Below, piece by piece: positions 11,090 through 23,582 of a stretch of 64,000 nt of DNA. This stretch comes from Thuidium tamariscinum (taxonomy: Eukaryota; Streptophyta; Bryopsida; Hypnales; Thuidiaceae): assembly GCA_947034885.2 (NCBI GenBank), contig OX344749.2, positions 51,055,682 to 51,119,681 of the forward strand, read 5' to 3'. Each line of letters starts with the position of its first letter. Position 1 is the first letter of the stretch. The position numbers were made by a program, and so were the translations under genes. Under the pieces are notes generated by a model. That model had not been told where the DNA came from and did no database searches. It saw only the letters and a list, made by a program, of their open reading frames with translations.

Positions 11090-11262
11090 CCTGGCCTGGA
11101 CCAGAGCCTCAGCCCGATCGCACAGAGCCCAGCCGTCACACAGAGCCCAGTCGGCGCCACGTGGCGCGGCGCCAGTGGCCGGGTCGCCCGCCCCTTGCCG
11201 CTGGTCTCTCCCCACTCCAGGCCGCTGGTCCGCCTTCGGGCTGGTCCCTGGACTTGGAATTT
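11090..11262. repeat. GC-rich island
   Basis: An isolated GC-rich tract with repeated 'cacagagccc' and 'ggcgc' words lies in AT-rich DNA, after the second copy of the 1.3-kb duplication. Open frames across it are not supported as genes. Confidence 0.5.
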
Positions 11263-11625
11263 TTGGTTTTTTGGACTCTAATTCTTGGACTAAATCTACA
11301 CTATCTGATGGCTATTGCTAGTGTCTCCTATGTTTGCAATTGGTACTGAGTAATAATCACGGGGTCCTTACCCACCATGTACTAATCTCAATTGAAAAGA
11401 TAGATGAAGTCTCTCATGCTCAAGCGTTTAAAGAAAGTGGTATAGGCTTTCGAATTTTGAGGTTTAAAGCCTTTTTATCCTTTCTCGAGTCAACCTTGGG
11501 GTGGACCAATTGCAAGTAACTTCCTCCTTTTATTGAGGAGTTTAATTCTTCCAAGATGTGAGTGATGGTTCAAAGCTTCGCTGTCTTACGAGTTTTTCCC
11601 CGAGTATCTTAAGAATTTTATTCGC

Positions 11626-11742
11626 AAAAGGAGGTACACATGACAGTGTTTAAATCGAACTTTCACTTTAAATTCTTAAAATTTCTTAGTATTTCAAGAT
11701 CTTACAACCAAAGGAGGTACACATGACAGTGTTTAAACCGAA
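11626..11742 (+). repeat. Short direct repeat of ~28 bp, ~84 bp apart
   Basis: A 28-base word, starting AAAGGAGGTACACATGACAG and continuing to 'tgtttaaa', occurs twice, followed each time by 'cgaactttc/g'. This is a small local duplication with no coding role seen. Confidence 0.7.
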
Positions 11743-13693
11743 CTTTGGCTTCCAATACTTGAAATTTCCACGAGTTGTTGGTCCGCTAGGTGGTAGAGTA
11801 ACCTTTATAAAAAGAATGTGAATCTCATGAACTAAATGAAGGGGCCCTAAGCCTTCAAATATGTGACAATACAAAACTTGGTCCAAGTGATGCCCCGACC
11901 ACGCCAGTGGCATAAATGAAGAGAGTAACGAAGTGTCGGTGCGAGAAATAAGGGTACTGGCAACCTCGAGGGGGGCCCTTATATACCCGTGGCTGGGCCC
12001 CTCTCGGTAATTGCTAGTGAAAACACTTTGTTACTTTCTATCCTAAACTACCCTAATGTAATTCCAAAATATTAGTTGTTTAATGGTGGAAATTTTTAAA
12101 AACATCCCCATTTTGTCAAAGAAATCTTGGCCAAATCAAATCCAAGATCTTAACCCAAAATATTTTGGAATTAACCCTAATTTACGTAGATATTTTGCAA
12201 ATTAACCAAAAGTCATTTTGAAAATTGTCTTTCTTTAGCCCAAAGATGGCTTTTTACGCAAGAAAGAGATCTTGACCAAATCCAATCTTTGATTTTTCCA
12301 AGAGATATTTCCAAAATCACTTCTAATTAACCGCAATTAACGATTAAAAAGTCAAACTAAGAGCTGACCCTCTCTATCTTTTAGGGAACAACTCGAATCG
12401 GAAAACCGTCTGCGCCATTGTCTTCAGAAGACCCCAATTAGCCTAAGGGACCCTTACCCCTCACTCCTAGGCCATTTGCACGCCCAAATTGGAATTACGG
12501 TAACTCCAATTAAAAGTCAAAAATCTAACTTTTAGGATTTGCGCAATTTGATGAATCTGTCAGGCCAGGGTTGTTAGGAATGTCCGTGAGAGTAAGGAAT
12601 GACTCCTTATTTGCGACAATCGGACATCATTCGCTCCTGATACGCCGGTCAACCTGCCGCCAATTTGTAACTTCCAGTGAATTTCGATGTCGATGCCGGT
12701 TTTGGTAGTTGGGAATGTCGGAATGTCTTCAAACTTGACCGGGCGCTTATTAAGCACACAAAAACCTATCCTAATTTTTAATGAGATTTTACCGCATCAT
12801 AAGTAATTTCTATGAATTTACGAACATTTCTATGTGCGGTTGACTTCCCATGGAGTCAACGTGGAATTTCGGAAAAATCCGAAATAAATTGGGTAACATC
12901 TAGGGCACTCCTAGATTCTTGGTGTAAGTCCCACGCGACCTTGCACCTTTCTAATTTTAGTAATTTGGAATTATTTTGCCCAATTGGACAATTTAATTCC
13001 CAATGCCCGGGAATCTTGGACAATTGTTTGATTCTTGTTCGCTCCTGGCATGCTCCTACCCTTGGAACACCTCTCTGTAGTCTTCAATCTCCAATCCTCC
13101 ATCTTGTATCTCGTGAAGTTCGAATTCTCCAAATCCGTTGTAGTGGTTTTACCTTTAAATCCAACTTGTTTCAAAATTGAACTTAAGCCCTGGTAACTCT
13201 CCCACGCTCGTAGTAGACACCTTTAGCTTAGTCAGTATGTCACGTGCATCCTTAAGAGGTTGACTTTGCATAGACATTCGCTAGGACTGACTAACTCTCT
13301 ATTCCTTATTTCTCTCGGAATTACTAAATCTTTACATAAACTTGCTTTGGAGACTTAGAATGATTCAAATTTCTAGGATTAGGAATTTTCCACCTTCTAA
13401 GTTGGTTTTCCACCATTTTGGCATAGACTGACACCAAAACTCCCTCAACACTCTTTTTATGTCTTTTCCTTGAATATTTTGGCTAATTTTCGCTATTTAA
13501 TCGCGAAAAATGGACCCAAAGTCTTGAGTGCCATCTCGAGGGCTCACAGTGCCCTAGGTCAGTGATTAGAATTTACAAGAGTGTTTTATCTCAATGCAAG
13601 TATCCATATAATATTTGTTTAATTCATTAATCCTCTTAGCCAATACCTAATTATGCCTTTCGTTAACATTTATTCATTTGCATTGTTGTGTAG

Positions 13694-16600
13694 ACCCCAG
13701 ATGTAATAGCTAATCCTTCAGAAGTCCGTCCTTCGAATTCTACTCATGTATCGGGGCATGAAGACATAAAGGGGAGCGAGACTGACGAGGAGATGGAGGC
13801 CCATGAAGAAATCATGACTGAGGATGCTCTTAGAAAATCTCAGAAAGTGAATTCTAATGCATCTATTGCAGAATTGCAAATGAAACCTCATTCTATCTCA
13901 CGCCTCATGATTCCTTATTGTCGTATGGCCGTTATGCCCATGGTCAGGCCAATATTGCAATGTAATCTCACTAAGTTGGAGAACGCCTTTGTGACTGGAT
14001 ATAGAGATGGATCTACAATTTTTTATGTTTCCGTTACTAATGAGTAGGGTATGGAAGAGCAATTTTCAGATGTGGAGAAGAAATCATGGGGGCCACATTG
14101 GCATTCTGAAAATGACGTCTTCAATGACCTTTTGAGTAAATCTCCTGGCTTGGAACATCTTCAGAATTCGAAGTTTTTTGTGTGTGATGGTAACCATCGA
14201 CTTCTAGCATGGACCGCATACATCCAGAAACATCACAGTGACACGAGAGAGAAGCATATATCTGTGGACTCTATCATTCTTGATATCAAGGGCAAAGTCA
14301 GTGCTGCCATGCATGCTATGCACGACACCAACAAGTATGTCCACTTACTTATTCCATTGATCATTATAGTGTAATTTGATTGGCTTGTTATTTGTATTGA
14401 ATTATTCATCTAATTGCATTTTTTACTTGGCTTCAAGCAGACCGAGAATTCGTTCATCAAGACTAGTTTAGTCCATACACTGTATCATGTTCGTAAATAT
14501 GGAGCTCTACCTTTGGAAAGGTTCTCTGAGCACTTAAGTTCGTCTGAGAAGGCCCAATGCAAGTAGAACTTGAGGAAAAGCTGGTACTCTATGTCCATAG
14601 AGGTTTTTACATCCTTTATCTTTCGAGTAAGGCTTTTTGGATACCTTATACTTGTGCTTTCTATCATTCATCTTTACTCACAAATTGTATCTCACTTGCT
14701 TTTTTGAAATTTGAATTCATATGCAGTATGAAATTTCAGCAGTTGCTGATGTAGCGGTACGGATTTACAAAGAGGAGACAGCAGAAGATGAACAAATACT
14801 TGAAGGCATTTGTAAGGCTATGAGGGTTGGAAGCAAGGAGAAGTCATCAAAGTTGATTCAGAAGATGGGGAAGCTTGTAGCTGTTGCGAATCCTATACTA
14901 GGCAACGAATGGCTACAAGAGGTATGTTCATTGCACAGAGGTCACTTATGTTTCATCCTATCATCAAACTATTCTAATTATCTTGTCTTTTTGGTAGGTT
15001 GAACGTCATTGGAGCTCTAACATTACCCCGGAGATGGCCCTCGAGAAGCTCCAATTGATTGCAACATGCAATGTCAAGCCTGAGCAGAAGGTCAAATGGC
15101 TTCGTTGGTAGAACTCCTCAATTCAGACTAGAGAAGCACATCGGTTCCTATTGAAGCCAGTGGGTGAAAATGAGCTTAAGACCTTTCTTACAAAGGCTTG
15201 TTGGTATGCAGGGGTAAGTATTTTTATTTAATGCAAATTCATTGATGTTTTTGGTTTAATTGCAGTTTTGTTGGTATGGTGCTTGATCTTGTGTTTTCAT
15301 AAATAATTTATGTTGTTTTCCTGATATCTTTTTCCTATTCTTATAGATTGAAGATACGGGCACTGAAATGTTTGACAATTTTGTCAAGAAGGATCGACTA
15401 CACTTGACTATGGACTCTCCTCAAGAGCCAGAGTCTTTCTCTGATTACCTAGAGGGATGGAGAATCAGGGTTTGGGATCATGCTTTCTTGACGTACTTCA
15501 AAGAACATGAGGTGTTCAGGAAGTCAGATGACTTTAGGAAACACAAGGGCGCTGACCTTGTTGTTAAACGGGTCCTTTATCGGTGCATATTTCTTTCTTA
15601 ATTGACTTTTTATTTTTTGTTTTGAATTTGATCATGGTCATTGAATGCTTCATTTTGTAGCTCATGACTCATTACTTTTTTTACAGATATTTCAAGTTCA
15701 AATTATTGACAAAGGGAGGCATAGCCAAAAGTGATCTTCCGTTATTTCTTGGATTTTGGGTGGATGTTTCTTCAGAGCACTGTATTTTCTCAAGTGCCCA
15801 AATGAAGTGGTGGACAACTGCCCATCTCAAATCTTGTGCATGGTATTTAGAGTGTCCACCAGAGTACACACCACTTCCGGAGGAGCACCTCAAGCGTTCT
15901 ATCAACTCCCAAAGAGTTGAATTGGATTTGGGGCAATTTGCCGGTCTTGATGAAGATGCCAAGGCCAAAGCTATGAAGAAGAAAGAAGAATTGGAGACGA
16001 AAATTGCTCTCAAGAACTCTAAGACTGTGGACAAGGCAAAGGAGAGAAGTTCGAAGAAGTCCAAGAAAGTTGATGACTCCGAAAAGGCAACTACAGCTAA
16101 ATCGAAGGGAAAGGCTTCGAAGGTACAAGCTCCACTCCATCTACCAAGGATGAGAGTTCTCAATACCAGTAGGCTCATTCTCGTGGTACTAAGCGAGATG
16201 CGGATTATATATCTTTGAGTGAGGATGGCATGGTGCATGGTCCTTCAGCTCTGGAATTCCTCAGTGATTCGGAGATTTCTATCCATGAGTTTATTGTAAA
16301 CTCTTCCCTTGCTACAGTACCAGGAGATCCATTACCACAAGTGTATCACGACGTTCTACACTTCGTTGATCAGGTTGATATTATGTGTTTTCACAAAGTA
16401 TTTTGAGATTTTGTTTCTTTATTGAAAGTGTGCTTTTACTAATTGTGTGAATTGTTTTTCAGCACAAAAGGTCTAAGGTTAGGTTTTTCAAGGGAGTACA
16501 AAGTGAGAAGCCTCACTTGGATTTAATGATTGCAGACATGTCTGAGGGTTTACCGGTCCCAGACTTATCTTTACCTCCTACTACTATTCCAAAATGGAAT

Positions 16601-18052
16601 ATGGAGTCTCCTACTTGGCTTCAACAGGTATTTGAATTTGCAGATGGCCACCTTCATGATGATGGAGCTCTCATCATCATTCATCCCTTGATGAACACGA
16701 CTAGAGCCAACATTCTAGGATATGCAAAATCCTATTCTTTTCAAAAGAAGAAGGACTAGTGGGGGATAAATCGGCTTCATCTTACTTCACCCGTCTCTCC
16801 TTCCTCCACGGTATTCACATTGAAATTAAATGTTTTCTTCTATGAATTTCTTTTTTGATGAAATTCAAATAGGTTCCATTTTCTGTTGTTTGCAGTTATT
16901 TTTAATGTCATTTAGAAAGTAATTTTTTTAGAGTATGCTGTTTTAAATTCACTGTGATTATATCTTGATGTCATTTTCTATCTTTGTTAGTTTTGATTCT
17001 ATTATTTGTTTTTTACTTCATTTTTATAACTTTCAACCAATTGTTTTTGCAGACACAACGGTTTGGAATTGTGTTATTGGTTAGGAAGTTCGATGACGGC
17101 AAGCTTCCTAAATTCCAATTTTAAGCATGTCCAAAGTTGAAGGAATTGGGGGTGGATGTTGCTCTTGACGACATCCTTCAAAATTATATCAAGAAAGAAA
17201 CTCCAGCTATGGACACCAACTCCAAGCCTTGGAGAGGTGCATGAGAGAAGGATCCCCGTTTCCTTCAGATGTTGATTCAAGCTTCATCTCTCCCTAGCGA
17301 TGTCGTTATGGATTGTACTACAGCGACAGGTATTGTTTATGTCTTCTCAATTTCATTTTGTTCTATAAACTCTTGAAATTTAGTGCATTCTTCCCTCAAT
17401 TTCTAATTCCTTCTCTGATTCTTTATCTATTATCAGGGGCCTCTATTCATGCTTGCAGGGTTTTGAGTAGGCATATTATTGCACTTGAAGAGGACAAAGC
17501 CATCTTTGATGCGGTTTTGGCACCAATGATTCAAACAGAGTCTACTGTTATAGCTTCATCTAAAGGAGTTACAGTGATTTTAGACGATCCAGATGCAGAG
17601 GAAGTTGAAGTCCCACTCATCGTGAAGAAATCTCGTTTCAGTAAGTAAGTCTGTCCATCTATTGTACTTTTATTCTAAAATGTGAGTAGAATTCATTATC
17701 AATTTATTTGCAACCGCATTGCTTCCTTCTTTTAACATATATAAGATTTTAAAGTTGTTTCTAATTTTCTACTTTGTATTTGCAGCATGATTTCTAGTGA
17801 GACAAGTCATCGACCGTTTTTACTTTACCTGGATTTTTCCCAAGCCCGAAAAAGTCCTATGTATTGCCATCTTATGCAAAGGCATTAGCTTCATTATTTG
17901 CTTCTACAGATGACTTTTCTATAAGGAGCAAGTCTAGAACTTCAGTTCCTATAGTTTTACAGTATATGGATGTCACAGCCGTAGAATCAGAGGGCACATC
18001 ATCGACGGATAGTAGTGACCATTCTGAGTCTATGACTATATTGTCATCTTGA
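13694..18052 (+). pseudogene. Decayed gene: ParB/Srx-like segment plus beta-class DNA methyltransferase-like domain
   Basis: Exons judged from open frame and splice sites: 13694-14334, 14441-14602, 14727-14921, 14998-15213, 15347-15571, 15661-16373, 16463-16810, 17053-17329, 17437-17640, and a poorly defined last exon to 18052. About 1,050 codons are covered. The first exon encodes CDGNHRLLAW (14183-14212), resembling the GxHR signature of ParB/sulfiredoxin folds. Exon 15661-16373 has a lysine-rich, NLS-like linker. Exon 16463-16810 has IADMSEG where N6/N4 methyltransferases have DPPY, then DDGALIIIHP. The exons at 17053-17640 have PWRG, KDPRF, then VVMDCTTATG and IALEED, matching the SAM-binding motif that follows the catalytic motif in the beta class. 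Stops at 14045, 14564, 15109, 16170, 16757, 17122 and 17242, a phase mismatch at 14334/14441 and a frame break near 16115 show decay. Role when intact: unknown, presumably nuclear and DNA-linked. The family assignment is by motif only. Confidence 0.6.
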
Positions 18053-20728
18053 TTTTGTTTTTTTTATTACTCATCATTTAGCTGATATTTGCTTCTATTG
18101 TTTTGCATGTGTTTTGATTTACTTACAAAGTTACCAATTTGAATCTAAAATTGTTTTACTTTGTATTTCCTCTCTCTTTCCAATTTTAGGAATTATACAT
18201 GAATTACTATTCACCAGATTTTGAGAATACGCATTATTCAGTACATTTTTGATATTGAAGCCATCTTCTACAGGTCTTTAAATGCTATAGACATAGGTCC
18301 CTCAATAAATTCTTTCTAAATATCTCCTACCTCCAGAGTAAATAGTCATTAGAAGTTATCTGAGAACATATTTTCGGTTTTTAGCCAGATGTTCATTCTT
18401 GAAAGATTTTTTAAAATTTATAGTAAGAGCATGAAAAAATCAAGTACAATATGGGAGAAATTTATCCAGTTCTGGAATCACTGGTCATTCGTAACCACTC
18501 ACATTTTTGTCTTAGAACTAGCTTGATAAAATATTTTTCTCCAATTTCTAGATTATTTTGATCAGTCAACTTCTTGGCGCCTAAAACTACCATAGGAAAT
18601 CCTAAGGCTATGATGAATTTTTTATTTCTTAAATGGTTGTAAGTGTGGGGCTCCCCTCGGCGCCGAGGGGTACTACGAAACAAGTTACCATTAAAAAGTA
18701 AATTTACATAAAATAATGTCATATGATTTCTGAGAAATTATAATTTGTCAACAATTTTTTCCTTCTCAATATTCGGCAAAGTTCAATATAGTCCTACTAA
18801 TCCAAAAATTGGAATAAGAAATAAAAGGGTCCGAAATCATTTATTTTTCTCACTTCACATCAAAGTCTCGTCAGCAGAAATAGGTTTGAATAATATTCTT
18901 TTTATTAACACTACAATCTCCAACAAAAAAAATAGGGTATAAAAATGAAAAATGTATTCTTACAAATACAATGGCTTCCTCCTTATGAAAAGGGAATACG
19001 AAATAAAATACAACTTCGCATCTACCTATAGGTGTGAAGCAATATATAATGGTGTTATAGAATAAATATTATATTCACCAAGCACAAATATCGCCCCTCA
19101 AAGAGGGTTTCAAATGAACATTTCACTAGCACGGGTTTCAGCAGGAAATGAAATGGGGGGGAAATGGATATATCTATTCCTACTAAATTAATATCTTCTT
19201 TCTAAAAAGGTTCAAATGGAATATGAAATACAAAATAACTTCTCGTCATCTTTGGATGTGAACTTAAGAGTTCTCACAAGACTAATTAGGGTGTTTCTGA
19301 AAATAGAGATTTTTACACCAAGATTTATTTCTTTACTTTTGATTGTCAATTACTAAATTGTTCAAGGGACCACGGTGATAGGTCCACGGTAATAGGTCCA
19401 TGTTAATAGGCTATCAAATTTATTTTAAGTTAATAATATTTGGCAAAAAAATTTAGATGGAATCTTTAAAAAAGAGGTAGGCTCACAGGCTCACAAAATA
19501 GCAACCCTGATGGGAGGTGCAAATCTCAAACTTGTGTACGAATCCCCTTTGTGTGATTTTTGAAGTGGTTGTTCAATGTAGTGCATTTCATTCTCCAACC
19601 CTTGTCAATCCCCATGTATTCAAGCGTTTGGATTCCCAAGCTGGGACATGCATTGTCAATGAAGGTCACCAAATTGAGAATGGCCACATAGTCTTGTTTC
19701 AATACAAAGAGATCATGAAGGAGCCACTAGCATTGAAATTCACTAAGGTGATATGTTGGTGATCATTTATTTGAAGCTAGAGACAATTGTTGTTATCCAT
19801 GAATAGTTTTTCAAAGTTGTATCTATCCATTGCATGGATTTTGTAAATTAAAGCCAATGGCTAAGTGAATAAGTTGTTCACTATTAGTTGCAATAGTAGG
19901 TAAGAGGCACCATTGGCAATGGTAGTGCAATGGCTTTGAAACTACCTAAGATTGCATTTATAGTGAACATTTTGCAAATAAAGAGATTATTACATGAATG
20001 ATCATTTTCAAAATTGTTGTCATGAAATGTCATGAAATGAAGAGCAAATCAATTCTCTTACACTAGAAACTTTAATGTTTGGATAAGCCATGTTTCCTTT
20101 TATAAAAAGTTTAATTAACAAGTTGCATTCCAAAGATTTAGGGGCCAAAGAACTTTCTTTTAAAGATGTTTCAAATCAGCTTTGGTTTAAAATTGGTTGT
20201 GAAACCTAAACCTAAATAATTAGGAGAAGCATATAAAAGATGATAGTAACACTAAATTTGCAATAATTAAAATATTTGCTCTAAAATTATAGGACGATGT
20301 ACTTAAGTAAATTAATCAAAAGATTCTTTAGTTGAATATGTTAAAAATATAGTTGAAGACTTTAGCCTTGCTTTGAATATGAGTATTTTGAAGCAATTTG
20401 GGGTCTTTAAACACAAATGAAATTTAGGGATTAAGGAGTTACAACTCTTACTTATAAAACTTTAATCTTTTTCAAAATTATTTCCATATTATAGCATCTA
20501 TATTATATATTCTTGTGTGATTTTATTACAAGATGTACTAGTGCAAAAAAAAAAGATTTTGAACCTTTAACAAAGACATTGATGGTATTATAGAATTAAG
20601 CAAATATCATATTATTGTGAAAATATGATAATAATTTTTCAAGTACAATAGAAATAATTTAGAATTGTTGCAACTACACTTTCATTGCATAATAAATATA
20701 AAATTATCTAATTTACAAGAAATAGATT
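18053..20728. other. Intergenic, no gene seen
   Basis: AT-rich. Small items: a single CCCCTCGGCGCCGAGGGG palindrome near 18655, the same word that fills 6300-8060; three short 'ggtccacggtaata' repeats near 19375-19405; and 'ggctcacaaaatagcaaccc' near 19487, which looks like one terminus of the MULE-like family (see 30155-30385). A frame at 19517-19762 is not recognised. Confidence 0.5.
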
Positions 20729-21651
20729 TTAACCCCTATGGAATGTTGTGTCCTTACAGGACAAAATGGATTTTGTGCATGTTCCTATGACCTTAGTTTT
20801 TGGTGAAACTTTTTGAAACTTTCTCATAAAATAGAAAAATTTATTAGCTTTGTCAAAATATAATTTTTGTTTCAGTTGGTGCTTAGGAGCAAAAGTTATA
20901 CCACAAAAAGTCTAAAACTAAACTTGGTAGGCAACAATTTCTTTTTCAAAAAGACAAAATTAAATTAAAACTTTTTTTTCTAAAATAATATATTTTTGCC
21001 TATATTTAAACCTTCAATTCATTTTGTTTGGAGTAGTAATGAGAAAGTTATGGACAATATTTTTTTTCAAACAATTTCAATATCTTTTCAAAAAAATAAC
21101 TTCCATGATTAATTTGTAAATGCAATTTTAACAATTTTTCAAAAAAGCTATTGGAAAAGGTTTCATTTACTTGTTGGAACAATCCCATTGTTGGAATTAT
21201 TGTATTTCATTCCCATATTAGAACTATTATCTATTTGATATTTTGTTCAATCTTGGACCTACTTCTACTTAACAATGTCTTTTATTGAAAAACCATGTGT
21301 TTTTTTGTGATTTTTTTGTACATTCTCAACTCAATTCTTTAATAGAAAATTTTAAAAATCAAGTTTAATGATGCAAAATTTTTCCAAAAATGGTAGTCGA
21401 AGTCATCTAAAATTGTAGACTATAGCTCAAAAAAACTTTTTTTTCCAACTTTGAGTGCTCATATCTTCCAATCTATACAATCAAACTTCATGAAGTTTTT
21501 ACCACATGATTTCAAACAAATTAATGACAAGATACTATCGTTAAATTCTTTAAAAGAACGTTTTTTGTTTTTTTTTGGATGAATGTAGGATAAATGGTAG
21601 TTTTGAGTGATTGTTGACAAAAAAAAATGGTCTTAGTCCTTTAGGGGTTAA
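20729..21651. mobile_element. TTAA-flanked element, 923 bp
   Basis: TTAACCCCTATGGA at the left and, reverse-complemented, TTAACCCCTAAAGGA at the right. The right 200 bases match the right ends at 1-118 and 1540-1741; the left 200 bases match, inverted, the fragment at 40980-41187. No transposase is visible. Confidence 0.7.
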
Positions 21652-22259
21652 ATTCACAATTTTTTTCAAATTGTGCATAAAAATCTTTAAAAAAAGAAGT
21701 AAATATGTTGTTGTCCAAGCAATTGAATCCATGGCCATGGGTTTGACAAGTAAAGTAAGACCACTTATTCTTGACTAAGGACCCATGTCCAACATGTAGG
21801 GTGTAGTTATTTTCAACTAAGGCTAAAAGACATTTCCAATTGATGTTTAAATTGTATTTTTTCTTCCTTTTCAAATTTAGGCCCATTAAGATTAAAGATA
21901 CATGTCCCAAAGTAGGAAGCAAGAAAGTAAGAAGTAGGAAGTAGGAAGACACCTAGTATATAATTGAACAAGTTTAGATGTTGGGTATCTGTCCAGACAA
22001 CTTTTGGCTCCTAAAAATCACAATAAATTTAATTTTGGGAATAAAATTCTGAAAATTTGCAATCCCCAAATTTCCTATCTTCCTACATGACAAAATTTTT
22101 ACTTGCCTTGTATCATGTACAATCTGCATGAAAATTGTTTAAGTGATCAACTATGGGTACCTCTACCGTACCTGGTAATATTAATTGAATGATTGACCAA
22201 ATACAAACTGTGCAATTACGGAGGTATGGATGAATACCAAAGGTTCAAAGTTCCCAAGT
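21652..22259. other. Dispersed repeat fragment, then intergenic
   Basis: About 21690-21960 is the inverted relative of a repeat seen three times at 47150-49690. Shared words include 'tccaacatgtagggtgtag', 'aagaaagtaagaagtaggaa' and 'agatacatgtccc'. The rest up to the RPL35 promoter has no recognised feature. Confidence 0.5.
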
Positions 22260-22422
22260 GTGAACAGGGATTGAGAAATTAGGGTTAGGGTTCTGTCGTC
22301 ATCGTCCAGCTACTTGGAGCAACGGCGGAGCTTGAACAGCTCTTTTTCACCTCGACTCTGTGCGGTCGCTCCGTCAGTTGCATCACCGCTCCAGCGCTTC
22401 TAGCGTACGAATCTCTTCCGCA
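22260..22422 (+). promoter_or_regulatory. RPL35 promoter-proximal region and 5' leader
   Basis: Contains TTAGGGTTAGGGTT (about 22279-22293), a reverse telo-box; telo-boxes recur in plant ribosomal-protein promoters and support growth-linked transcription. The first intron carries a second related word, ATTAGGGTTCAGGGTTT, near 22508. No clear TATA box was found. The start site is not determined. Confidence 0.55.

Positions 22423-23582
<1,160 letters not shown>

Larger units (their letters stand above)
5835..13693 (+). other. Putative long first intron, repeat-filled
   Basis: It starts GTATGT and ends TGTGTAG. It contains GC-rich minisatellites (6300-6790, 9430-9604), a 290-bp tandem duplication (7372-7960), a 1.3-kb duplication (8066-10900) with two minus-strand exon-like blocks, and a GC-rich island (11090-11262). 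From 11263 to 13693 I see no gene; a TATA-like 'ttatatacc' lies near 11980. If the exon link is wrong, this is simply intergenic. Confidence 0.35.

Noticed and set aside
15681-16238. 185-codon minus-strand frame opposite the lysine-rich exon
   Set aside because: Antisense shadow of exon 15661-16373; no splice context or family resemblance.
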